64,000 bases of DNA from Macrocybe gigantea. Its lineage: Eukaryota > Basidiomycota > Agaricomycetes > Agaricales > Callistosporiaceae. The notes beneath the pieces were generated by a model. The model saw only the letters and a list, made by a program, of their open reading frames with translations. It searched no databases and was not told where the DNA came from. The position numbers and the translations under genes were made by a program. Of the stretch, positions 50,218 through 62,100 are shown one piece after another (the stretch's first letter is position 1; every line of letters begins with the position of its first letter). The DNA lies in NCBI GenBank assembly GCA_011319805.1, contig SJRY01000245.1:434001-498000 (forward strand), in the 5' to 3' direction.

Positions 50218-50433
50218 GCGGGGCACACGTACTATAGAACCATGGTGCTTTCCGTCGTGACAAGTGCTGGAGCATGTACAATTACCGTCCCAACCTCGTA
50301 ATAATGTCACGTGATCTGGCATCAGAACCATAGCGACATCGACTTGAAGTTGATCTCGAGACTCCATGTCAAGGATCATTGATGCCGATAGTCCCATGGT
50401 GGAGGCTTCGGATTTTGTGGTAATCTTCACCTC

Positions 50434-50438
50434 TACAC
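50434..50438. repeat. Target-site duplication (left copy, TACAC)
   Basis: TACAC directly precedes the LTR and matches the five bases directly following the other LTR at 56227-56231. A 5-bp duplication is usual for Ty1/copia integrases. Confidence 0.9.
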
Positions 50439-50747
50439 TGTTGAAACTGGACCCAAGCTAGGAAGCTCTTGAGCTAGAACGGACTACTTACGTTAGTGGA
50501 TTGTTGGAGGTTAGTCTTACTGCGTAGGCTTGGTTGAGTGAAACTCGGTTATAGAATTGGCATACTACATAGGGCATATTTATACATATCTAAGTGGCGC
50601 ACAGACCATCAGGGTTGAGGGTGCGCTCACTAATCCTAGTGATAATAGCGCAGGGTATGACTAAGCATACAGGCTGCGCTGTGAAGCCAAGAAAATTAGG
50701 GTAAAGGGAAAATGGTAGGGCGCAGGGTTGCTGCCACATTTTCAACA
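50439..50747 (-). repeat. 3' LTR (element orientation)
   Basis: 309 bp, begins TGTTGAAA and ends TTTTCAACA. It matches the other LTR at all but three positions: 50454 (C vs T), 50625 (G vs A), 50663 (A vs G), all transitions. Confidence 0.95.
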
Positions 50748-53700
50748 CTCCCCCTCGCTAAATGCAGCTTCAGTTTGAGCGCGTTTGGCGAAAAAGGTAA
50801 GCCCTAATTGCTTGCGGAATTTTAGGTACTTGATTTGCGCCAAGTTCTTTGTGAACATGTCTGCAGGATTTTCGTTCCCTGGAATGAAGACTACTGAGAC
50901 TTTTTCATCTTCAACACATTCGCGTATGTAGTGATAGCGAATGTCTATATGTTTTGTTCATCTTTCTTGAACTGGGTTAGATCCTATGAAAATAGAACCT
51001 TGATTGTCGCCACAGATTGGCATTTTGGATTCTTTAAATCCCAGTTCGGCAAACATTTGCTGAATCCAAACAACTTGGCGGCTACAGTCAGAGAGCGCCA
51101 TGTATTCGGCTTCAGTGGAAGATAATGCCACTGTTTTTTGGAGTCGCGAATTCCAGCAGATTGTGGCATTAGTGAGTTTCATAAAGAAACCCGTCGTGGA
51201 TCGTTGTTTGATCGGGTCGGAAGCCCAATCAGAGTCGGTATATGCAATTAGTCCCTCATTTGAGGCACCATCAAAAGTCAATTGATAATCAGGGGTACCA
51301 GCGAGATATCGCACAATGTACATTGCCCAATTAAGATGTTCTTGCGAGGGATTCGCAGAGAATTGTGACATTTTGATTACTGCAAAGGCTATGTCTGGCC
51401 TTGTACCGAGCATCAGATAAAGGAGCGATCCAATAACTGCTTGGTATTGCGATCGAAGTTCTGGGTTGATCGCCGCATTATTAGCTATCGGTTGATAGCC
51501 GGCGGGTAAAGGAGTTGATGCGATCTTCGCATTCTCCATGCCGAAACGCTTAACGACCTTTCGGAGGTAATCCTGTTGGTCAAGGATGATCTTCTGACCA
51601 TCGCGTCTGATCTTGATGCCAAGGAATTCTTCAGCATCGCCTAGATCTCGGCATTCCCAGATCTTCATGAATTCGGACTTCTTCTTGGCTGCAAGTTTGC
51701 GATCTGGGCCTAGGAAGAGTCCATCATCTACATAGATTATGGCTATGACAAGTTTGGAGCCTTCTTTGTAAATGTAAATGCCAGCATCGGTGTATAGGCA
51801 TTTAAAGCCTAGTTTTGCCATGGTTTTGTTAACTTGTTTCCACCAAGCGAGTGATGCTTGCTTAAGTCCGTAAAGCGCCTTTCTTAGTCACAGGACTTTA
51901 TTCTTTAGAGCGCCTTTAAGCTGAAAGCCTGTTGGCTGCTCCATGTATATTTCTACTTCTAAATCGCCATATAAGAAAGCAGTTTTGATGTCTAGGGCGA
52001 GAATGACCCAATTTTCGAGAGCTGCTATTGCGAGTATTATTCGCAAAGTCTCGTATCGGACGACAGGCGAGAAAATCTCATCATAATCGATTCCCTCTTT
52101 CTGAGAGAAGCCTTTTGTGACTAAGCGCGCTTTCTTTCGTCTGTCACTTTTAATGGTGAAAACCCATTTATTTTTAATAGGTTTTCTGCCTTTCGGCAAG
52201 TCCACCAGTTCAAAGACCTTGCGCTTTTCGAGTGACAACAACTCGTCGCGGCAAGCGTCTTTCCATTCCTTCTTGAGCTGCTCTGGTAAGCACTCTATAT
52301 CGCCAATTGTTTGTGGAATTTCGCTATCGACTGGAAGTGCTTTAGAAAGCAAATAATTTGATAGCTCTACTCCCCCTTCCCGGACTATTCGGGTAAGATC
52401 GGATCTAGTGTCCATATTGGGATCAATATCCATATTCGGTGGAGAATTGACGGGTTCGTCTTCTCGAGTCGGTCCGGGAACCGGTGCTTCTCGAGGTTGT
52501 GTGTCGTTTTCGACATTTTTTCTCCAGAACCGTTGTCGGTTCATGTCTCGAAATTGTTCTGTTGGAGGGCGATCTCCATAGACATTGCCTGGCCTTTTGG
52601 GCAGATGGATATCTCTCTGTGGTCTTTGTCTTGGAAGATTGCGTGTTGGTCGCCTAGGATCATTTAAGATATCGGCGGGTTCGCGCATGTCTCTGCAGCG
52701 ACGCAATTCTTCTAAATCACCTTCGCGCGGTTCGAAGGGATTGGGACATTCTTCAGGTTCCTGAATAGGTTCCTGATTTCCCGGTAGAGGATTATCCGGA
52801 GCTTCTGCATCATCGTCATGCGCATCAGCTTCTTTTTCTGAAGGGGGATCACGTGGTCTATCACGAGTTTGACCATTATCTCGTGATCGTGATTCCGAAG
52901 GTGGAGGTGGATGAGGAGTTTCAGGATCATTGTTATTGTCGCCACCTGGGGTGCGCCAGTCGATGGATCATAGTCGTCATCATTACTTCTGAAGTCGGGT
53001 GTTTGCGGATCTTCATGGTTGTATGTGGGGCAGCACGGAAATAGTCTTTCATCGAAGGTGGCCTTAGTTGCTTGAAAAAGCACATTATTTGGCCGTCTCA
53101 TGAAGAGATAACCTTTGCTGTTCGAAATGAACCCGAGGTGAATCATAAGTTCAGATCTCGGTGACAGTTTATTTTTCTGTTGATCTTCATGAATGAAGAC
53201 ATAGGTGCCACAACCTAGGACGCGAAGCTTTGAAACATCAGGTTTCTGATTCGAAAATATTTCATAAGGGGTTTTCCACTTCAAGCGGTGCGTTGGCGTA
53301 CGATTGTAAACCTGCGTTGCTTGGAAAATGGTAAATTGCCACCAAGAGGGCGGCAAGCAAGCATGGAAGCGCATTGTTTGCGCCTTTTCCATTAACGTCT
53401 GATTTAGATGTTCTGCTCGACCATTTTGTTGGTGCATATAAGGCACCGAATATTCAATCTCAATTCCTTTGGATCGCATAAATTCCTGAAGTTCTCCCGA
53501 TATATACTCTCCCCCTTGATCAGAATGCCATCTTTTTACTTTAAGATTGTGTTGGGTTTCCATCTACGCTACAAATTCTTTGATGCGATCTCTCGCTTCA
53601 GTTTTGTTTCGCAGGAGGCTAACCCAGGCGTAACTGCTATAGTCGTCAAGGAAAGTAATTGTCTATTTGTATTTACCATAGGACAATGTCGGGAATTCTT

Positions 53701-55690
53701 TTAAATCTGAATGTATGAGCTCGCAAGGTGCGGTGGCTCTTTTGCCAGATTTGGGAAAATGCGGTGCAGGCATTTTGCCTTGTGCACATCCAGAACAAGG
53801 TCGTTCATCGACCTTTGGGATATCGAGATTTTTGGGAAAACCTCTAGTTGCTTCGTCCATTTTAGTTAGGACAATCCGTGAAGGATGTCCCATCCGCTGG
53901 TGCCAAATATCATAAGTTGGCGTGGCAAGCATGGTATACATTGCCGTCATCTCTTGATCAGTTAAGATCTTGGTCTCAACTTCATAGATCGTATCCGGCT
54001 TTTTGGCTGGAAAGGCGATCATCTGTTGATGTCCATATTTATAAAAGGCAATTCTATTGATATTGCCCAAAACGTTTTGTTTTTGTCGGAGAAATTGTCC
54101 CATCGAGAGTAATCTTAGATTTGGATCTCCGAGCAGAAGGACAGGGTGTAGGTGCGTAATCTTTTCAGATATGCTGCCATTTGTCTCATAAATCCTGTGT
54201 CTTAAAAACACTGTTCCATATCCCTCAATAGGAGTACGACCGTTTGCTGTTGCCGAGTATTTTGGCTCGTCCCATCGGGTAAAAGCCATGTAGTCATTTA
54301 TATTTCCTGATACGTGTCCGGATGCGCCGGAATCGACGATCCAATATGAAAGGCCTTTATTGGCACGTTTCTTATACTGCTCACAATTACAAGGGTAAAC
54401 ATGATGTTTATTTAAATGTTCGGCATTACAAACTGCGTTATCTATGTAATTAGGTCGCTGTATTGCCATATTAGTTTGAATGTGTGAGCAATCAGGAATG
54501 ACGTACTCGTCAGATCCCCAATCCAGCAGTTCTGATCCCAGTGAGACGGTTTCTTCATCTTTTTCCTCAATGATCTTCTTGAAGCGAAGTTTTTTATAGA
54601 CACTGGTTTCAGCATCTAGATCGTCAATTGTGCGTTTTGAAGAACCTTGAACGAATTCACTTCGTTCAGTGATGCCTTTGAGTGTTTTGAGATGCCCGAT
54701 AGTGGGCGAAACATCGAGTCAGGTCACAAGATTGTGCGCGGCATTGTAGGTGGGATATATGCCTTTCGGCATGCTGGTTGGTTTGGCGCCAGAGAAAGTC
54801 TGGGCCGGGGGATCGTGAAGGCGCTGGAGAATTCCAGCTGCGGCATCGGACATCGGTAGTCGAACTACCGGTTCAGCAAAATGGTGGTCGTGGCCATGGT
54901 TGTGATCATGCTCAGGGGCTTTGCCCTTTCCTTTTCCTCATCTGCCTCGTTTCTTCTTTTTGTCGGCATTCTGGTCTGATGGCTTATCAGACTGCTTCTG
55001 TTGATTGTTGTTATTGTTCCGCCAACAAGGGTTAGAGCCTTTCGGCTTGACAGCAGACAATTTGTTTGCCTGATGTTTGTCTTTGGTGGCGGAAGTGGGA
55101 TGCCGACGTTGCCATTCGGCAACAATCGTGGAAGTAATGGCTGACCAGGTGAGATTACGCTCATCGGTCGAGGCAAGAATGGTCTGCGCTAGGGAATCAT
55201 ACCCTTGCGGCAGAGCGGCGAGGAGAGTCATTATCTTAATGATCTCAGGAATTGCGATATTATTCGCGGCAAGGCGGGCATAAGCAGTCGCAAGACGTTG
55301 GATCTCAACGTTGGGATTTTGTTGACCTGAAATTTTGAAATTGAGGGTCTCTTTGTAGTCAGCGAAAGTGATTGCTGGACCAGTAAGCGAATATTTAGTT
55401 CGCAGTTCAGTCCAAAGCAAGGCAGCAGTGTTTGCCTGCGACAAATTAATGCTGGACTGAACCTGGGCAGTGGTCCTTAAGAGAATGTATCCCTGTGCAA
55501 TCTCATTGTACTTATCCCATTCTCCGATCTCATTTATCTTAGAGTCGGTGGGCGTGGGAACAGGTCTCGTCCAAGTGCCTTCGGTAATACCCCAGGCACC
55601 CTGCGACATTAAGAGAGCTTTCATTTGGACCGACCAGGTCCTATAGTTGGAGCCATCGAGCATAGAAATGTCTTTTGCGAGGCTGGCCAT
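50742..55690 (-). pseudogene. Copia Gag-Pol polyprotein frame with six nonsense codons and one frameshift
   Basis: The start ATG is at 55690 and the natural stop TGA falls inside the 3' LTR at 50744-50742. Gag region: SYRTWSVQMKALLMSQGAW-type start, no CCHC zinc knuckle; instead a His-rich stretch (HDHNHGHDHHF, about 54880-54913). Protease: WIVDSGASGHVSG. Integrase: GAG-pre-integrase HQRMGHPS, HSDQGGEYIS. Reverse transcriptase: WVILALDIKTAFLYG and IAIIYVDDGLFLG. RNase H: AYTDSDWASD, STEAEYMALSD. Stops at 54940 (TGA), 54721 (TGA), 53665 (TAG), 53566 (TAG), 51890 (TGA), 50960 (TGA). One frame change lies at GGGG 52948-52951. All stops share the Gag-Pol frame on either side of that shift. Confidence 0.9.
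50748..50756 (-). other. Polypurine tract
   Basis: GAGGGGGAG on the coding strand, immediately next to the 3' LTR, as required for plus-strand DNA priming. Confidence 0.8.
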
Positions 55691-55905
55691 TTCGATCAAT
55701 TTCTAAAAGAAAGATCGTTAGCTTCATCGTGAGAAAGAGGCTTCCCGTGAAGGGTCGCTTATGTTTCTCGAAGCGAGGGATGGCGCATAAAGCTGCCAGG
55801 AATGATCGAGGAGCGGAAGCACTTCGCTCGACTCGAAAGTAGTCCTCGAAGGGCGTGTTCCGGCTCAAGCAGTCTGCTGCAAGTTACTGCGCTGACCGCG
55901 AACCG

Positions 55906-55917
55906 GGGCCCATAACC
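55906..55917 (-). other. Primer-binding site complementary to the anticodon arm of initiator tRNA-Met
   Basis: The coding strand directly after the 5' LTR reads GGTTATGGGCCC. Its complement GGGCCCATAACC is the anticodon stem-loop of eukaryotic initiator tRNA-Met (CAT anticodon). This is the internal, half-tRNA type of priming known from Drosophila copia, not the usual 3'-CCA priming. Confidence 0.75.
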
Positions 55918-56226
55918 TGTTGAAACTGGACCTAAGCTAGGAAGCTCTTGAGCTAGAACGGACTACTTACGTTAGTGGATTGTTGGAGGTTAGTCTTACT
56001 GCGTAGGCTTGGTTGAGTGAAACTCGGTTATAGAATTGGCATACTACATAGGGCATATTTATACATATCTAAGTGGCGCACAGACCATCAGGGTTGAGGG
56101 TGCACTCACTAATCCTAGTGATAATAGCGCAGGGTATGACTGAGCATACAGGCTGCGCTGTGAAGCCAAGAAAATTAGGGTAAAGGGAAAATGGTAGGGC
56201 GCAGGGTTGCTGCCACATTTTCAACA
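55918..56226 (-). repeat. 5' LTR (element orientation)
   Basis: 309 bp, same ends as the other copy; 306 of 309 bases identical. It should contain the element's promoter, reading toward lower coordinates. Confidence 0.95.
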
Positions 56227-56231
56227 TACAC
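56227..56231. repeat. Target-site duplication (right copy, TACAC)
   Basis: TACAC directly follows the LTR; identical to 50434-50438. Confidence 0.9.
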
Positions 56232-56257
56232 CTCCATATACGACACGCTCGTCTAAA

Positions 56258-57440
56258 ATGGCTCCGAACGACAGTTCAAACGAAGAAAGCGAACTGTCTG
56301 GGACCTGTTTTGTATACCAAGAACTCCTACTGGTTCAATTTCGTCCCATAGCGAAGCGCAAATCTCCTCTCCAATTATCGCCGGCGGCTTATCGTCTTCT
56401 CCACAAAATCTAGCTGCTTCGTCAGTGACTCTGAGGCACCGGGCACATGCACTTTTATAGATTCGACCTACGACGATGAAGCTGAGCTCAGCACACGCCC
56501 TCGCAAACGGCTTAGGAAGTACGGGCGACTGAACCGGCGACATCTGAAAGGCGCTAGCCTCGGAGACCTGGACGAGTCAGACTATGAAAACGACAAGCGC
56601 TCTGTCTTGCTAAAGGCCGCGAAAAGGAAGGACAAGTCGTACTCAAAATGCTTGCTATATGCTGCTTCGGTATCAAGCTGTGACTCATTAGACATTCTCA
56701 TCGATCCCCAGGGTGAACGCTCATATTCTCGGCCAGCTTTGCAATTTGAGCGACGGACTCCTGCACCGCAAAGATCTCGACGCCGTCTTTGGACATTGGT
56801 GGATCCAAGGAAAACCACTCCGTTCCGAGATGCTTTTTTTGCTGCCGGGCGTAGAACAGCCCCAACATCCGCAACAAAGCGCGGACCCATGACGAAATGG
56901 AGGACCCTACAGGACCAGAGAACTGATTTCCCGCGGAGTCGGCCTGAAGCAAAGGCAGCGTGCACCCCGTTGAAGTTTGTTCCGGCTCATATCGCCGAAA
57001 ACGCCTATTCCGTGCACCGTTTGAAAAGCCGAGGTGGGATCCAGGAGCCCACGGGATGTCAAATGAACCTTCAATCGATCTTACTATCAAGTCGAGCTAC
57101 CGTGACCGCCCCAGTTCTCTCGATGACCTATGGAAGCTCGGCATTTTCAGACATCCCGGACGCGATGAGTACCCCTGACTTCGTCGTTCAAGATGTCGAA
57201 AACGCAGAGTCCCAAGTTGGCACTGGTCAGGGCGTCATTGACGTCGCGCGCGGGGTAAATGAAGATCCTGATGGACCTATGGCGGCGAAGTCCTACGTTG
57301 GCAATTTTTTAACAGAGATCAACTCATCCCGTGAATTAAGACCATTTTCGTCATTCGTCGGCGGTTTCTTGCGGCGACTACGAAGTACCATTGTGACTGA
57401 CGCCTCTAATCATCCCAAACTGCTCAACGAGACACACTAA
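56258..57440 (+). CDS. Unrecognised basic protein next to the retrotransposon
   Basis: I do not recognise it. From the frame that carries the strongest protein character: an Arg/Lys-rich start (QFKRRKRTVWDLF), then a Ser/Pro-rich part, then RPRKRLRKYGRLNRRHLKG, then KRKDKSYSKCLLYAASVSS, and a mixed C-terminus ending SNHPKLLNETH. The ATG at 56258 and the next part of the frame are out of register by one base near CC 56264-56265, and again at TTTT 56453-56456 where one extra T joins ALF to IDSTYDDE. These look like the same one-base losses seen elsewhere. Alternatively the 5' exon was displaced by the retrotransposon. Span and start are uncertain. Confidence 0.4.
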
Positions 57441-57539
57441 CAACATCGGAATGGGAGACTTCAAGAAAACTGTCATTGATCGCTTTGAATAGATACTATG
57501 CTTTGTGTATGACTACATATGGTATTACGTTCTTTGATA

Positions 57540-58433
57540 TTACGATTTTCCGGACCTCGATGAGCGATGTTCAACTCTTAAGCATCGCATATTAGGGTAT
57601 CGTAAGGTGAGCCGATGACCATGCACGACGCATTGCACCTCCTCAAACTGGTAGAGAGATGGGTTAGTTGAATTAAAAGGAAGAAAAGATAGAAGGCACG
57701 CCTTTGTTCCTTCTGCCAACGGCAGCGTTCTGTGGAACACTCGTTGGAGACGGTCCCTCATGATGCAACCGTCTTCCTCCCATTCCGATACTTCGACAAT
57801 TGTCCATGTGATGATCAGTCGATTTCTCTGATAGGTAACGTGGACATCCCGTTTCGTGACATCTAGAAGGTCAAATGTGGTCACTATCGATCTGCCGTCC
57901 GTTGATTCTCGCATTGAACAGCTGGAAAAGGAAAATTCAGGCCATCAGTCCCCTGTTATTTCATGTTTGGTATGAAAAAAAAAAGCATACATGGATTTCT
58001 GCTTCTTGAGAGATTTCGGCAGAGATCCTTGACCATTGGGTTCCATGAGAGGGATTTCAATATCGGATTGCTCAATGGACAATTCTCGCGCCGCCTCTTC
58101 GAGAGATTGGACTTTGGGTCGCTCCTTTGCCATCTTGCGCTCCTTTTGTTGGCGAAGGGTGTCCCACAGGTGATCAAGAGCATCCATGTCCTGAACAGGT
58201 TCCGAAGCATAATCGATGGAAGATGCGGCGACGTTCGGATGGGTGTAGAATTTGTTAGGAGGGGAGTGATATCGACTGGAGTCTGCCTCAGTTGAAGCGT
58301 CTTCCGATGGATATATGATACCGGTGACCGCGGGTGTAACTGGAGAGGGACTATGCCTGTCGTGTGCCCCTGGGGTCTTATTGCTAGGCATGGACAGATG
58401 CTGGTCTCTTCGATTGTGGGTGTACTGAGGCAT
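57540..58433 (-). CDS. Hsp20-like (alpha-crystallin-type) protein with disordered N-terminus
   Basis: The first ~150 residues are disordered: MPQYTHNRRDQHLSMPSNKT, then Pro/Ser-rich, then an acidic helix (LEEAARELSIEQSDIEIPLM). The C-terminal domain reads FDLLDVTKRDVHVTYQRNRL, IITWTIVEVSEWEEDGCIMR, LQRVFHRTLPLAEGTKFEEV and LRYPNMRC, the beta-strand order of an Hsp20/p23 fold. There are two introns: one with donor GTATGC, and one (57648-57701) that must begin GC rather than GT to keep EGTK joined to FEEV. The start is the ATG at 58433. The role, chaperone or scaffold, is not fixed by sequence. Confidence 0.65.
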
Positions 58434-59142
58434 GACGTTATGGCTCGAGGTCCAGAGAGAAACAGAACCCAAAAATCTATAAAATCGAGTACAAGGGTAT
58501 GCTAGACAGGTATTGGAATCAGGTACAAGAGAACGACCGTTATATCCTATGAGACTTACCGGTACGAGTTAAGTGGCTTAAGTAGCTTGGAAAGTTTATT
58601 AAATAGGAAGCCTGACAGTGAGAGGTCGGTTTCTTCGTGGCGCGGGCCCGGAGCAGGCACCCCACCTCACCAGCGATGAAATATGAAAAACAGCTCGCTA
58701 GGCATTTGTGTAATGGTGATGGCTGGCCCAGAAACAACCTGACGTTCGGATCACTTGCCCTCGCCTCGAGGAGAACATGCGGTAGCCATGCGCCTGCCTT
58801 TTCGGGTTCGCGGCATCCCCCGGACTGCGAGACGCCCAGTCTTCGTACGTCTTTCTATGTTTCCCTCTTTCGAAGAGTTTCTCAACTGTATCCTTTGAAT
58901 ACTCAAGCACATGATGGGCTATCTGCCAATCACTCGAATAGCATGTTAGGCTACTGATGCACCTCTAACGGAGCTACGGACACTTTTTGACTGCTGACCC
59001 TCATTGTCGCTTGAATATCATGCATACTTGGCGGTGCTAATGTCGCGCTACATGTTCTGTCGATTGCAGGTCATCCGACTCGTACGGCTTATTGTCATCC
59101 GTAACATTAGCTGTGACCAAGAACACACGCATGAAAAACGCG
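58434..59142. other. Intergenic region upstream of the Hsp20-like gene
   Basis: About 700 bases; small open frames on both strands have no recognisable feature. No tRNA or repeat was seen. Confidence 0.45.
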
Positions 59143-62100
59143 TTACATGGGCGGCTTGAACTTTTTGTTCTGATATCCCGTCACAGGCCTTCCTATACCC
59201 AGCCTGCGTTTTATGCCATGAGGACCCGCATTAATTGGCATGTTCTCCTTCGGCTGCTTATGCGTCGTGCCATCCGAAGAATGTGGAGGAGCCGGGTTTG
59301 ACATGGATGGATGTGATTTCATGACGGCAGGCTGCTTCATACTGAGAGGTGGACACTCATTCAGAGTAGCGCGGAGCTGGGCGGACTTTTTGGCAGGTTG
59401 GGGTTGGTAACACGATGTTTCTTCGCTCGGCTCTATCAGTGCTTTCACAGAGGTGAAGTCCGCCGGCCCTGGCCAGGAAGACTGTCAGTAAGAAGAAAAT
59501 AGTAAACAATGGACGCATCCTTCTGACTCTGTGAAGTTGTCACACGATGGTTGTAGACAGCTTCCCCCCAATTTGGATGCATGCTCTGCATGCTAAATAC
59601 CATGAGGCTAATAAGCCGAGCGGAAATCGAAAAATGGGCCACCGACATACAACTCTACTATTTGTCGGGAGGCTTCTGATGCATCTGGAATAGGCCTACG
59701 AAGAAGGTTGGAGATCACAGCTTGCCCGATGGTTTTATATAACCTAGGTCTCTGAGTCGTGAACAGTGTCTGCACCTGAGTCAGCCAGAAAACTCAGATA
59801 GGTAGGACCATTCTAAAGACTCACAGGAGATTGCTCTAACAATGTGGACAGGAACTCCGATACCTCCTTGTTTTTCGTCTCGCCAGCTACTTTGCGTTGT
59901 TTGACGTGTGTCAGATATAACACTGCCTGGGCGCGAGTACAAGCGACAAAAAGTAGGCGGCTAGAGCATGCTCATTACCAGCTTGGAAGAGTTTGGTTTC
60001 AAAATAACTACCGTTCTTCATCGACATCTTCTGTCCGGTATGATGGGAATATGCCCTGTTCCACTAACACATTACGGATGAGACAATGGCTGCGCATCAG
60101 AAGCGTCCTGTATACCTGCGGGGATTATGACCACAGGCCATTCTAAACCCTTTGCTGCATGGCAGGTCGAAATTGTAACTTTCTGGGCATAAACTATCAG
60201 CTCCCTGACAAGGCCGAAATACGGAAGGCATGCTTCGTTAGTCCTTTCAGTTTGGTTGTCGCCCTCCGACGATAACATTGACGCTTGTAAAAACAAACGC
60301 AGAGGTGTGTGCCTGACAAGATGAACTTCAGACATTGGCGTGCCTATTTGTGGGGTGGGCTTACATTGGGGTATCGTCATCTTGGGCTCGTGCATTGTTG
60401 AGATTTTGCTCGACTTCGGTGGCGAAGGTGATCAGTTCTTGAGTATTTTCCCAGCGGCTTTCCCAGTCTGGTTCCGTCTTTCTCAAGTAAAGCTTGAAGT
60501 CAGTAAGCTCTAGAAGCCGCCGGATGAGGTTGGATGGAGTTGTGCCCTGCAAAAACCGTCATGTAACGTTCAACAATTAAAGACGAAGCTTACCGCTTCG
60601 GCAAGTCCCCGTAGCTCATTCATTACTCCAAAGAACGAAGCCAGTTTACGCCGAGCAGGAGGTTTGACATCTGGAAGTCTACCATTACATATTCCTTGGA
60701 CTAGTTGCAATTGTGAAATTTTCTTCAGCTCTGCCCTGGATGATATCTCCGCCAAAGTCTGGAACCATTGTTAGACATACGTATGGATGAATTCTAGAAA
60801 AGGCAACCTTGATGCCGATGCCACGACTCGGCACATTGACAGCACGGATGAAAGCGGGGTCAAATTCTGGGTTGTCGATGAGTTGCAGGTATGCAAGCAA
60901 ATTCTTGACCTGTTTCGGATGACATCAGGCATTCATGTTAGCATAAACAGATGTACTGGCCTCCGCTCGTTCTAAGAATTTATGACCGCCAAGAATACGA
61001 CATGGGATTCCGTTTTTCTGTAGCGAGGTTTCAAACGCCCGTGAAAGGGCATTGGATCGGACTGTTCGTTCGAGGTCTTCTTCAAGAGACTGAAAGAAAA
61101 GCACAGCATACACCTACTTAGTATTGCGAAATCACTCCAATGAAGCATGCCACCCATTTCAGCAGTCAGGCGCTTGATCTCGTATGCCGCGAAGTCAGCT
61201 TCCTCATGCTCGGAAGTCAATTCTTGAACGACAGGAATGAAACCTTTCGGATTATCGGTTCGTAAAGATTTTGGGATACGAGCACTATCTGAACATGTTC
61301 TATTGAGTCGCTGAAACCGGTCGTAGGAAACAAAAAGCTGATTACCCTGAGAGACTATAGCCAAACTGGCATCCAAGATAGATCCCGTTGACCTATAATT
61401 CTGTTCCAACAATATTTGCACAGTGCCAGGGAAGTCTGATGAGAAATATGATGAACATTTTGTAGTATAACACTCCGAGTTTGTACCTTGCTTCATGGAA
61501 GTCAAATTGCCAACTTCAGCAGAACGCCAACTATAAACTATAAATCGGTCAAAGAGTGTGAATTTACCAAGCATTAGGCTTACTAGACTGATCAGGATCA
61601 CCAACTACTGTAACACATTGATGAGCGGCAAGCACCCTCATGAGATTGTACTGTATGATATTGGTATCTTGACTGTTTGAGCCTCAGCTGACCAGCAAAG
61701 ACATGATGATATAGACACTTACAATTCGTCTACTAAGACATGCTTGCACCATGTCCTTGCTTCCTCGTGGTCAGTGAATAGTCGGACTCCGTACAGGAGG
61801 AGGTCATCAAAATCCAAGCTATTGCTCCTCCGCAACGCCTTTTCGTACTCTTGATATATATGTGCTACGAAAGTCCCAACATTACGTGAAACCTTGGAAG
61901 CCTTCTCGCCTTGTCGATCTTCGCGGATGTACAAGCTGAATTCGTCTGCATTTTGTCCTTGTGCCTTCGCTTTAGAAATAATAGACAGAATATTGTCGTC
62001 CTTGAGGTTTATGTCCCTGTCTGTGAATGCAACTCTCTCTTTGACCAATTTGCTGACGATTTTTTTGCTGAAGGTAAAATTAGACAAAAACGCGGTAACC

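Larger units (their letters stand above)
50439..56226 (-). mobile_element. Ty1/copia-type LTR retrotransposon, full length, inactivated
   Basis: A 5,788-bp element on the minus strand, flanked by identical TACAC duplications. It has 309-bp LTRs with TGTTGAA...TTCAACA ends, a primer-binding site inside the 5' LTR, a polypurine tract next to the 3' LTR, and one Gag-Pol frame whose domains run Gag, protease, integrase, reverse transcriptase, RNase H. Integrase before reverse transcriptase is the Copia order. The LTRs differ at three positions, so the insertion is recent, yet the frame carries six nonsense codons. It sits between the methionyl-tRNA synthetase gene (217 bp from its stop) and an unrecognised gene whose start lies 31 bp beyond it. 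Confidence 0.96.

Noticed and set aside
57960..57975. A-run near 57967 as a base-loss site
   Set aside because: It lies within the first intron of the Hsp20-like gene, so no frame is affected.
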